Source of the DNA: JBBRCE01 sp038205115
GTDB lineage: Bacteria; Planctomycetota; Planctomycetia; Pirellulales; JBBRCE01
Length of the DNA: 44,948 nt
Direction of reading: 5' to 3'
Assembly (NCBI GenBank): GCA_038205115.1
Contig: JBBRCE010000042.1
Location: 1 to 44,948, forward strand
Shown: positions 1 to 7,888 of the stretch, piece after piece
Layout of the letters: each line of letters starts with the position of its first letter
Numbering within the stretch: position 1 is the stretch's first letter
Position numbers and translations under genes: made by a program
Notes under the pieces: generated by a model
The model's database searches: none
What the model was told of the DNA's origin: nothing
The model's input: the letters and a program-made list of their open reading frames with translations, nothing else

Positions 1-1
1 C

Positions 2-2011
2 CCGGTCAGCCGTAACCTGAAGGGCGTGACGCTGCGTTCGGCGCTGCGTTTGATGCTCAAGCAGTTGGACCTGACGTACATCATTCAGAACGAAGTGCTG
101 CTGATTACCACCAGCGAAGAAGCCAACAACAAGATGGTCACCAAGGTCTATCCGGTGGCTGACTTAGTATTGCCGATTCCTTCGACCGGATTCATCGGCG
201 GCTTCGGTGGCTTGGGTGGTCAGGCCAACGGTAACAACGGCTTTGGTAACGGCGGTCAGCAGCAGCAAAGTAACTTTGGTGGCGGCGGACAAGGTGCCTT
301 CGGCGGTGGTGGCGGACAAGGCGGCGGCGGTGGCTTCCAAAGCATCGCTGACGATCTGTCGGTTGCTCCGGTTGCCGGCGGCTTGCAAGCCTATGCGCTG
401 CCAGACGAGCTGAGCGTCAAGCCCAGCAGCCCAGCTATTTCGGTTGAAGCCAAGACAGAAGGCACGACTCCGTCGGCCACGGTACCGGCTGCATCTTCTT
501 CGGCAGCGAGTGCCGCTCCGATCAAGGTTGCCCCGCGCAAGGTTGCGGCAATTCAACTGCCCACCAAGCCGGGCGAAGATTTGGAGCAATCGTGGGACAA
601 CTACTTTGCCAACTGGGTCAAGCTGGAAGGCACGGAAGCTGAGAAGAATCTGGCGATTGCCGAACGTGGGGCCGCGGTGCGAGAGACCGTTCGCAAATTG
701 GTTAGTGAGCGCAAGTACGAGAGCTGCATCGGTCTGATTGACGCAGCGCTGCGTAACGGATATCCACAGCCGTGGATGTACGAAGCGCTGGGGTTGGCGC
801 TGCAAGCCACGGATCGTTCGCCTGAAGAAATCGAGCGCGCGTTGATGTCGGCTGCTGACTTCAGCAGCACGCCCAACGATCTGATGATGATTGCCATGTA
901 CATGACTCGCGTGCAAGGCGCGGACGGCAAGCCCTTGGATGCCAGGGCGCTCAAGCTCTGCCGCCAAGTGGCGCGTTTGAATCCGTCGCTGCCCGAGCCG
1001 TACTTGCAAGGCATTGAGATCGCCTCGCGATTGAAAGATATCGCCGGCATCAAGTGGGCTTGCGTGGGTGTGCTCTCTCAAGCCTGGCCTGCCGAACAGG
1101 ATCATATCCAGAAAAAGGCGCAGTACCTGGCCGAAGCGACAATCAAGGATCTCGAGCGGAGCAATCCTAAGGATGCGGCAGAATTCAAGGCCGCCATTGC
1201 CCAAGCCCTGTTGCGGGATGTCGTGGTGCAGATCTCGTATAACGGCGATGCAGGCGTGGAACTGGTGGTTGAAGAACCACAAGGCACCGTCTGCTCGTCG
1301 CGCAATCCGCGGACGACATCCGGGGGCGTGCTGCGTGTCGATAGCGCTGCACGTTCCGGCAAAGTCACTTCGGACGGTTACACGGAGCAGTACATTGCCC
1401 CGCAAGCCTTTGGTGGTCAGTATCACGTGCTGGTCCGCCGCGTCTACGGCAAGGTGACCGCCGGTAAGGTCACGGTTGACGTGTACACGCACGTGGGATC
1501 CAAGGGCTCAGAAGTCAAGCACATCCGGCAACAAGTGCCGGTTAACGATAAGAACGCGATGGTGGTTTTCGATCTGACGGACGGTCGTCGGCAAGACGCC
1601 TTGCCGCAAGATCAAGCCGCTGTCGCCGCCGCCGGTCAGGTGGCCATGAATCGTGCCATTCTTGCCCAGCAGCTTGACTCGCTCAACAATCCGGCGGCCA
1701 TCCGCGATTTGGTTCTCGCCCGCAACGGCGGACGGATGCCAAACGGCAATGGTGTGCTGGGGCGCGGTGCCGTCGGTTTCCAACCGGTGATCACGACTCT
1801 GCCGGAAGGTACGAACTTTGCCGCGACTGCGGTGATTTCGGCCGATCGACGTTACGTGCGGATCACCAGCGTGCCGCTATTCTCCAATATTGGCGATGTG
1901 CAAACCTTTAACTTCTCGACCGGTCAGTCGGTCAGCACTCCGCCCACCAACTCGGGCGGCGGTGGCACAGGCGCAGGTGGTGGCGCAGGCGGTGGTGGCG
2001 GGTTTAGATGA
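2..2011 (+). CDS. Gly-rich secreted-type protein with STN-like domain (5' partial)
   Basis: The reading frame is open from the first full codon of the window, so the true start lies upstream. The visible N-terminal part (leading to VTLRSALRLMLKQLDLTYII and LLITT) resembles the short STN/secretin-type domain common in planctomycete secreted proteins. A Gly/Gln/Asn-rich, low-complexity tract follows (about nt 190-345), then an Ala/Pro/Ser linker. Next comes a mostly helical region of about 200 residues that looks TPR-like (nt 560-1200), and then a beta-rich region (nt 1200-1600). The C terminus is again almost pure Gly (GGGGTGAGGGAGGGGGFR). Its function is unknown. An envelope or extracellular location is inferred from composition only. 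The long antisense frame over this gene is a codon-bias shadow. A strong hairpin lies 70 nt after the stop. Confidence 0.85.
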   Translation, partial: PVSRNLKGVTLRSALRLMLKQLDLTYIIQNEVLLITTSEEANNKMVTKVYPVADLVLPIPSTGFIGGFGGLGGQANGNNGFGNGGQQQQSNFGGGGQGAFGGGGGQGGGGGFQSIADDLSVAPVAGGLQAYALPDELSVKPSSPAISVEAKTEGTTPSATVPAASSSAASAAPIKVAPRKVAAIQLPTKPGEDLEQSWDNYFANWVKLEGTEAEKNLAIAERGAAVRETVRKLVSERKYESCIGLIDAALRNGYPQPWMYEALGLALQATDRSPEEIERALMSAADFSSTPNDLMMIAMYMTRVQGADGKPLDARALKLCRQVARLNPSLPEPYLQGIEIASRLKDIAGIKWACVGVLSQAWPAEQDHIQKKAQYLAEATIKDLERSNPKDAAEFKAAIAQALLRDVVVQISYNGDAGVELVVEEPQGTVCSSRNPRTTSGGVLRVDSAARSGKVTSDGYTEQYIAPQAFGGQYHVLVRRVYGKVTAGKVTVDVYTHVGSKGSEVKHIRQQVPVNDKNAMVVFDLTDGRRQDALPQDQAAVAAAGQVAMNRAILAQQLDSLNNPAAIRDLVLARNGGRMPNGNGVLGRGAVGFQPVITTLPEGTNFAATAVISADRRYVRITSVPLFSNIGDVQTFNFSTGQSVSTPPTNSGGGGTGAGGGAGGGGGFR

Positions 2012-2080
2012 TCGATCTTCGCGGCGCGCGGCCGAGAGCATTCATGCCCTGGGCCGCAAGGCGTTAAAAATTCGAAACTT

Positions 2081-2110
2081 CGATGGCCAGCGCTCAAGCG
2101 CTGGCCATCG
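2081..2110. terminator. Bidirectional hairpin terminator between convergent genes
   Basis: A perfect inverted repeat, GATGGCCAGCGCT / AGCGCTGGCCATC, extends one more C-G pair outward to give a 14-bp arm with a two-base centre. It sits between a plus-strand stop at 2011 and a minus-strand stop at 2114. On the minus strand a short T run (reverse of AAAAATT at about 2066-2072) follows within 10 nt; on the plus strand only a weak T run follows. The position and stem strength fit a shared transcription terminator. Confidence 0.75.
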
Positions 2111-2113
2111 TCG

Positions 2114-2941
2114 TTAATCGCCGGCGATTTCGCTTAAACAGGCGCGCAGATAATCGATACTCTGGCGGGCCAGGGCTTCGATGCCCGGCGTGTAATCGAA
2201 CACCTCGACTGAAACCCAGCCGCGATACTCGACCTCGCCGAGCGCTTCGAGAATCGGCGGGAACGAAAGTTTGCCCATACCGGGGCCGCGTCGGTTCGGA
2301 TCGTTGGCGTGAAAATGTTCGAGCAGTCGATGGTGCCGGCGAATGATGTCAGGAATTGGCGTCGGCTCGCTGCTCATGGCTTTGCAGTCCAAGTGCAATC
2401 GGCATTGCGGCGACGCGACCTGGCCGATCAGCTCGGCCGCTTCGTCGGCCGTGAGCAAAAAGTCGCCTTCGGCCGGTCCGAGAGGTTCAACGGCCAACGT
2501 GACGCCGCAACTTTCCAGCGCCGGCAGCGCGGCAGAAATCACATCGGCCGCATATTGCAAGGCTTGCCGCTGGCTGACGCCCGGCAACAGATTGCGCTGC
2601 AACGGCGAACCCAAGACCATCAGCGAGCCGCCCAAATCGGCGCACAGACGGGCCAGTTCGGCCAGATATTCGGAGGTTCGCCGGCGAATCGCGGCGTCAG
2701 GCGAGGTGAGATAAAAACCTTCCGTCTTGGCCAGCAGCCAATGCAGTCCGACGATCTGCAAATCGGCGGCATCGGCCTGGTGTCGCACCTGCTGGCGGGT
2801 TGCGGCCGAGATCTCGCCAGCAGACGGTCCCAGCGTAAACGGTGCAATTTCCAAACCCTGGTAGCCGCACTCACGGGCGAAGCCGCAGGCGCGGTCCAAA
2901 GGCCAATCGCCAAACGTCTCGTTACAAATGGCAAATTTCAT
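2114..2941 (-). CDS. Sugar phosphate isomerase/epimerase family TIM-barrel protein
   Basis: This 275-aa protein has the layout of the xylose-isomerase-like TIM barrel (AP_endonuc_2 superfamily). It begins MKFAICNETFGDWPL and carries GYQGLEIAP near residue 30, VEPLGP near residue 155, LHLDCKAMS near residue 185, HANDPNRRGPG near residue 210 and YRGWVSVEVFDY near residue 240. The Glu, Asp, His and Glu in these segments match the metal-binding positions of the family. The ATG at 2941 was chosen over an upstream in-frame codon because the conserved beta-1 strand starts right there. Members isomerise or epimerise keto-sugars, but the substrate cannot be read from sequence. It is probably cytoplasmic. 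It stands alone and is convergent with the Gly-rich gene. Confidence 0.85.
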   Translation of the reverse strand: MKFAICNETFGDWPLDRACGFARECGYQGLEIAPFTLGPSAGEISAATRQQVRHQADAADLQIVGLHWLLAKTEGFYLTSPDAAIRRRTSEYLAELARLCADLGGSLMVLGSPLQRNLLPGVSQRQALQYAADVISAALPALESCGVTLAVEPLGPAEGDFLLTADEAAELIGQVASPQCRLHLDCKAMSSEPTPIPDIIRRHHRLLEHFHANDPNRRGPGMGKLSFPPILEALGEVEYRGWVSVEVFDYTPGIEALARQSIDYLRACLSEIAGD

Positions 2942-3131
2942 CGCGGTTACCCATCGACGTCGCAATATCGGCCAGCCTCGCTGGCGCTCGCTGCGCAGTC
3001 ATGGTAGCCCGTGCTTGAGCTGGCCACAAGAAAGTCGTGACGCGTCCAGCGCCAACGGGACGAGTTCGCATGGCGCGCGCCCCGGCAGACACCTGGCTGT
3101 TGGGTCGGTTGACGATTCGACCTCTGCCGCG

Positions 3132-4742
3132 TTACGAGCCCGTGCCGGCCAGTTCACCGGTTGTGACCGGTTCGCTGCCTTGACCTGAGCTACTGTAGGT
3201 GCAGTTACCACCGGTTGCCGCGGCGTCGCTGGCGGCCGTTTCCGCCCGCTTGATGAGCGAAGTCGAGTCGTCGCCGCTGGTCAAGTTGGTGATGCCGATG
3301 CTGACGGTCAGCGCGAGTTCGGCATCCTTGGTGCGAATGGGGCAGCGTGCTACCGACTGCCGCAGGCGTTCGGCCAGTTTGCAGGAATTCTCGGCGGAGA
3401 GTCCCGGCAACAGCAAGCCAAACGTTTGCGTTTCGCATTGTCCGAGCACATGCAGTTCCGGCACGGCGGCGCCCAGGAACTTGGCCAGACCGCGTAACGC
3501 GGCATTGCCGGCAGCAGGGCCTTGCTGGCGAACCAGTCCGTTGAAGTTATCGATTCGCACCATGGCCAGTGCCAAGTCCGTGTTGTAAACCAGCGATTCG
3601 GAAAGACGTCGGCGGACTTCTTCGCAGAACGCGGTGCGCGAAGGCAATCCGGTCTGGTCGTCGAGATTGCCGTCGGTGACTTTTTCTTCTTCGGTGGTGG
3701 CAACCGGCTCCTTCTTGGCGGCGGGCGCCGGCTTGGCGGTCGTCGCGTGGGGCGCGGTGGTCCGTTCTTCCACAGCCGGCACGGTGACGGCGCCATCGTG
3801 GAGGAAGGTGCGATTGCGGCCATTCTTTTTGGCGGTGTACAGCGCTTCGTCGGCGCGGCGAATCAGCGAGGCGGCCTCTTCGCCTTCCAACGCTTGTGCC
3901 ACGCCCAAGCTGGCGGTGACTTGCAGTTTTTTGCCGTCGAACATGGTGCTCGCGGCCACAATGGCGCGGCGAGCGCGTTCGGCGCCCGGCAGGGCTTCGC
4001 GCAGTTTGCTCGAGGGCACAATGATGGCAAATTCCTCGCCGCCGTAACGGGCCACGACGTCCATCTCTCGCATGGTGCGGACCAGCACTTGGGCGACAAG
4101 CTTCAGCAGTTCGTCACCGGCTTGATGGCCGTATGTGTCGTTACACTGTTTGAAGCGGTCAACATCGAGCATGATCAGCGAGAGCGCCGTGCCTTTGCGA
4201 TGCCACTCGCAGAGTCGCTGCGTCATGTTTTCGTCAAAGGCGCGGCGATTGGCAATGCCGGTCAGGGCGTCGGTCTTGGCCACGGCCACGTGTTGTTCGA
4301 TGAGCGCTGCTTGTTCGTTGAGTTTGTTTTTGGCGCTGTCCAACTGATGTTGCATGCGTTCGTTGGCTTCGATGATTTGAGCAACCGTACCCAACACGGC
4401 CGAGCCGACACCGCCATCGCCATTTTGCGCGGCGGTGAGTTCGCCGCTGATGGCCTGCACGCGCGACGAATGTTCGCCGACGTTGGCGGCCACGTTGCTG
4501 GCGAGTTCATGCAATTGCTCCAGCGCGGCGCGTGCGCGTTTGGAGTCTTCGGATTGGCCTTCCGCCGCAGCGGACCGATTACCACGCCACCACCAGCCAA
4601 AGGTCACTCCGGCCAGCAACTCCACGGCGGCTAGCGTTACCGCAATCACTACTAGTACTTGTGTATCGTCCACAGTTGTCGTTCCGCTCTGTTTAGGGGG
4701 CCAGGGAATTTCGGGCCGTGAAATTCCTGCCGGATCACGCAT
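3132..4742 (-). CDS. Membrane-anchored tandem GGDEF protein (diguanylate cyclase)
   Basis: This 536-aa protein has one N-terminal membrane segment (about residues 28-50), a coiled-coil-like region (65-155) and two GGDEF-type domains. Domain 1 (about 155-320) is canonical: the metal-binding Asp lies in MLDVDRF (D193), the active site is GGEEF at 234-238, and the inhibitory-site motif REMD (225-228) lies exactly five residues before it. It should make cyclic di-GMP and show product inhibition. An Ala/Pro/Lys linker (320-365) leads to domain 2 (about 370-515), in which the GGDEF position reads ETQTF, so that domain is degenerate and probably regulatory. A GTG at 4673 (start VDDTQVLVV) is a possible alternative start. 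It appears to be a single-gene unit. Confidence 0.9.
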   Translation of the reverse strand: MRDPAGISRPEIPWPPKQSGTTTVDDTQVLVVIAVTLAAVELLAGVTFGWWWRGNRSAAAEGQSEDSKRARAALEQLHELASNVAANVGEHSSRVQAISGELTAAQNGDGGVGSAVLGTVAQIIEANERMQHQLDSAKNKLNEQAALIEQHVAVAKTDALTGIANRRAFDENMTQRLCEWHRKGTALSLIMLDVDRFKQCNDTYGHQAGDELLKLVAQVLVRTMREMDVVARYGGEEFAIIVPSSKLREALPGAERARRAIVAASTMFDGKKLQVTASLGVAQALEGEEAASLIRRADEALYTAKKNGRNRTFLHDGAVTVPAVEERTTAPHATTAKPAPAAKKEPVATTEEEKVTDGNLDDQTGLPSRTAFCEEVRRRLSESLVYNTDLALAMVRIDNFNGLVRQQGPAAGNAALRGLAKFLGAAVPELHVLGQCETQTFGLLLPGLSAENSCKLAERLRQSVARCPIRTKDAELALTVSIGITNLTSGDDSTSLIKRAETAASDAAATGGNCTYSSSGQGSEPVTTGELAGTGS

Positions 4743-4969
4743 TTCCGTGCGTCAGACGGCAATTGCCGGTCGAGTCGCTGATGACTGTCAGGCTGGAAAA
4801 AGTTAGGTTGAGGCTGATCTAAGTCAAACCGCGGCCAGCCAAATTAACCGCCCGCACACTCAAAAAAAAGCGGCAAACCACGGCGAACGTGACGGAACTG
4901 CTGAGTTGCGCGATTGTGCCACAAAGGCATGTTTTTCGCGAGCGACCGTGCCTGAGCCGGTCGAGATGG

Positions 4970-5953
4970 CTAGGCCGAATAGTTCAAATATCCGGGGCCG
5001 CGGCGCGGAAATCCCTGCTGCTTGTCGACCAAATTCACCAGCGGTTGCCCCGCCCGATAACGGCGCAGATTGTCGCAAAAGAAATCCGTCATCGCGTCAA
5101 TGCGGCGGGCACTCTGCCCGGCGACATGCGGAGTGATGATCACGTTGGGCATCTCCCAGAGCTTGCTCGATTCGGGCAGCGGCTCTTCCGCATTGACATC
5201 CATCACCGCGCCCGCCAACTGCCGGGCTTGGAGCGCGGCAACCAAGTCTGCTTCGACCACCAACTTACCGCGACCGACGTTGCAGAGCAGGGCGTGGGGC
5301 CGCAGGCAGGCCAGAATCTTGGCATCGATCATGCCTCGCGTTTGCGCGTTCAGCGGCGCGGAGAGAATCAGCACGTCCACCAAGGCGGCCATCTCGGACA
5401 GCCGTTCGGCTGGCCACAGCGCTTCGACCCTCGCGGGGCGATCGATGGGATAAGCGTCCGTGGCCAGAATTTTCGTTTTGAACGGCGCCACGACCTGCGC
5501 AATGCGTCGGCCCACGCCACCCAGTCCGACAATGCCCACTGTGCAGTTCGTGAGGTCGCGGGTCGGCCGGCGGATATATTCTTTGAGCTGCTGCGCGCGG
5601 AAAAACACCGGCAAGCTGCGCATCCAGGCGATAATCAGGCCCAGCGCGTGTTCCGCCACTTGATCCGCCAGCACGCCGGAAGCGCTGGTGACCGGAATTT
5701 CCGACTCGATCACACTCGGCACCAGGCAATGATCCAGCCCGGCGGCCGACGACTGAATCCACTGCAAACGGCCTTGCCGCACGACCTCGTCCCAAGGCAT
5801 GGGCACTTTTGCGTGACCGCAAAAGATTTCGGCCGTCAGAATTTCTTGGCCAATCTGCTCTTGGCTGGCGTCGATGACGTCCGCGCCGGGAAACGCGGCG
5901 GCAATTTGTCGGACGTGTTGCTCAGAGACCGGGTAGCAAAGAACGATTCGCAT
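4970..5953 (-). CDS. D-2-hydroxyacid dehydrogenase family protein
   Basis: This 327-aa protein carries the NAD(P)-binding motif GLGGVG at 143-148 within VGIVGLGGVGRRIA. The family catalytic residues are present: Arg228 in NVGRGK, Glu257 in AEEPLP and His276 in ITPHVAG. Length and order fit the D-isomer-specific 2-hydroxyacid dehydrogenases, which reduce 2-keto acids to D-2-hydroxyacids in the cytoplasm. The substrate (glyoxylate, hydroxypyruvate, phosphoglycerate or other) cannot be decided. A TTG two codons upstream is in frame, but the ATG at 5953 is the better start. It is divergent from the DoxX gene cluster across about 230 bp. Confidence 0.9.
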   Translation of the reverse strand: MRIVLCYPVSEQHVRQIAAAFPGADVIDASQEQIGQEILTAEIFCGHAKVPMPWDEVVRQGRLQWIQSSAAGLDHCLVPSVIESEIPVTSASGVLADQVAEHALGLIIAWMRSLPVFFRAQQLKEYIRRPTRDLTNCTVGIVGLGGVGRRIAQVVAPFKTKILATDAYPIDRPARVEALWPAERLSEMAALVDVLILSAPLNAQTRGMIDAKILACLRPHALLCNVGRGKLVVEADLVAALQARQLAGAVMDVNAEEPLPESSKLWEMPNVIITPHVAGQSARRIDAMTDFFCDNLRRYRAGQPLVNLVDKQQGFPRRGPGYLNYSA

Positions 5954-6187
5954 GGGCAAGCAGTTCGTGTCAAAAATACTGGTAGAGATGGATTTTTTAG
6001 TTACAATGAGAGCAGTTTACGAGGATTTCCCGCCTAGACCTCGGGCGGCCCGGCAATCATCAAGGCAGTGGCGTGGCATGCGGCCTGCGCGCTGATGTGG
6101 TGCTTGCGGCCAACCACGGGTCTCCATCCTTTCAATTGCCCAACGCTCTGCATTTTGTTGTGTGCGGAGCAGGAGTCGCCCTGTTAC

Positions 6188-7888
6188 ATGCGTCGAATCG
6201 GTATTTTGACCGTCATCACGATGGTTTGTTTGCGATTGGCAATCGGCTGGCATTTTTTTCACGTTGGCCTGGCGCATTATAACGATCCGAAATGGACCTC
6301 AGAAGGCTTTCTCCGCGCCTCCAAAGGACCGTTGGCCGATCGCATGCACGCGATGCTGCCGCCGCGACCCGCCGACAAATGGGAAAGTCTGCTGGTGCAG
6401 ACCATTCGTCAGCCCATGTCCGAACAAGTCGCCGACGCGCACGGCAAGAAGACGCCCGCCAAAACGGCCGTGCTCTCCGAGGTAAAACGAGCTCAGGCAG
6501 AAATGCCGGGCACCAGACTGGCCGATCCGTCGAAAAAGCAGCCGTCGGATAATCCGCCGGCCATCACGCCAGTCACTCCGCCGGATTCGCCTGCCGAAGG
6601 CGGCCCGGCAAAACCGCCGGTCAAACCTGATGCGGGCGAAAAGCCAGTTGATCAGCCAACCGTCAAGTCTGACGAAAAGCCGGCAGCGGACAAAAAGCCC
6701 CAAGCGCCCTCCGACGATCAGCCACAGGCTAACGCTGCGCTGGCTGCCGACGATGCCGCACCGTCTGACGAAGCAACCAAGCCCAAAGAGCCGGCCGCCA
6801 AGAGCACGGCGGAGGATCAGGCGGCTGACGATAAAAAGCCGGAACAGAAGTCCGATTTGGAGAAAGTCGAAGCAAAAAAGCCCGATCCGCAACCGTCCGA
6901 AGAAAAGAAATCCGAAACGCCAGCCAAGACCGTATTGCCAAGCCAAGCTGAAGAGCCAGCCAAGTCGGATCTGCCGCCAAAAATCGAACTGCCTGCCAAG
7001 GTTGAAGCAACTGCCACGCCTGCGATCGACACGCCGGCCACGGGCAAAGAAAAGCCCGCCGCGGAAAGTAAGCCGGATGCGGAGGTTTCGCCAACTGCAA
7101 CGCCGGAAGAAAAAACGTCTAAACCAAATTCAACGGAAAACCCCGTTGCCGCGTTGGCAGACAAAGTCGATCCGAGCAGTTTAGTTGAGCCCGCCAAAAC
7201 CTGGTATGACCAAGTTGCCCAAGATTGGCAGCGGCTGCACGAGCAATTCGTGGGCGAACACAGTCTCAGCGATGAGCAAAAAACGTCGGTCAAAAGTTCT
7301 TTGGACGCCACACTTGCGCGGGCCGTTGCCTATTTTGATTCGCTCGGCAAAGACGCCGGCGATTTTCAATACGATGCCGAGCGGCTTTACAGGCTCAAGC
7401 AGGTGGCGGGTACGGATTCGCTCCTCTACCAGCGCGAACGCGTGACCGAGAGCGAGGGCAAGCTCAAAGCCAAGGCTGTCCGCTGGTCGAAGGAAATCGG
7501 CGAGTTCGAAGAACAAATGCGCTCCAAGTGGAATTCCATGCTGACCGACGATCAGCGCAAAGCCGAGCCGCCCGCCGCGACGGCCAAACTCCGCAAGATC
7601 GACGCTGCCATGAAATATCTGATTCTCGGCGTGGGCGTCTGTTTGATTCTCGGGCTGTTCACGCGCTTGGCATCTGTCGTCGGCGCGGGATTCTTGCTGT
7701 CAGTGGTTCTCTCGCAACCGCTGCTGGATTTGGTTACTCAAACCGAAGGCCCCGGGCCGTACGTGCCTGTGGAAATGTTCGCACTCTTGATGCTGGCCAC
7801 CACGGCGGTTGGACGCTGGGGCGGGCTGGATTTCTTCATTCATTACCTGATTGTTCGGCCGATCGTTGCCCGGAAGGAAACGCTATGA
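6188..7888 (+). CDS. DoxX-family membrane protein with very large hydrophilic insertion
   Basis: This 566-aa protein starts at the ATG directly before the first membrane segment (MRRIGILTVITMVCLRLAIG). That segment and HFFHVGLAHYNDP match the start of DoxX proteins. The remaining membrane segments appear only at residues 475-560 (MKYLILGVGVCLILGLFTRL onward, then GPGPYVPVEM). About 440 residues lie between them: a Lys/Pro/Ala/Glu-rich disordered tract (about 117-325) and a helical, charged domain (about 330-470, starting EPAKTWYDQVAQDW). DoxX proteins are normally about 130-180 aa, so the insertion more than doubles the protein. The stop overlaps the next start (ATGA), implying translational coupling with the TAT oxidoreductase. 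Inference: a membrane partner, possibly an electron-transfer partner, for that enzyme. Confidence 0.8.
   Translation: MRRIGILTVITMVCLRLAIGWHFFHVGLAHYNDPKWTSEGFLRASKGPLADRMHAMLPPRPADKWESLLVQTIRQPMSEQVADAHGKKTPAKTAVLSEVKRAQAEMPGTRLADPSKKQPSDNPPAITPVTPPDSPAEGGPAKPPVKPDAGEKPVDQPTVKSDEKPAADKKPQAPSDDQPQANAALAADDAAPSDEATKPKEPAAKSTAEDQAADDKKPEQKSDLEKVEAKKPDPQPSEEKKSETPAKTVLPSQAEEPAKSDLPPKIELPAKVEATATPAIDTPATGKEKPAAESKPDAEVSPTATPEEKTSKPNSTENPVAALADKVDPSSLVEPAKTWYDQVAQDWQRLHEQFVGEHSLSDEQKTSVKSSLDATLARAVAYFDSLGKDAGDFQYDAERLYRLKQVAGTDSLLYQRERVTESEGKLKAKAVRWSKEIGEFEEQMRSKWNSMLTDDQRKAEPPAATAKLRKIDAAMKYLILGVGVCLILGLFTRLASVVGAGFLLSVVLSQPLLDLVTQTEGPGPYVPVEMFALLMLATTAVGRWGGLDFFIHYLIVRPIVARKETL

Noticed and set aside
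164..1492. Minus-strand 442-codon open frame over the Gly-rich gene
   Set aside because: It is Arg/His-rich, lacks motifs and is antisense to a frame with clear protein features.
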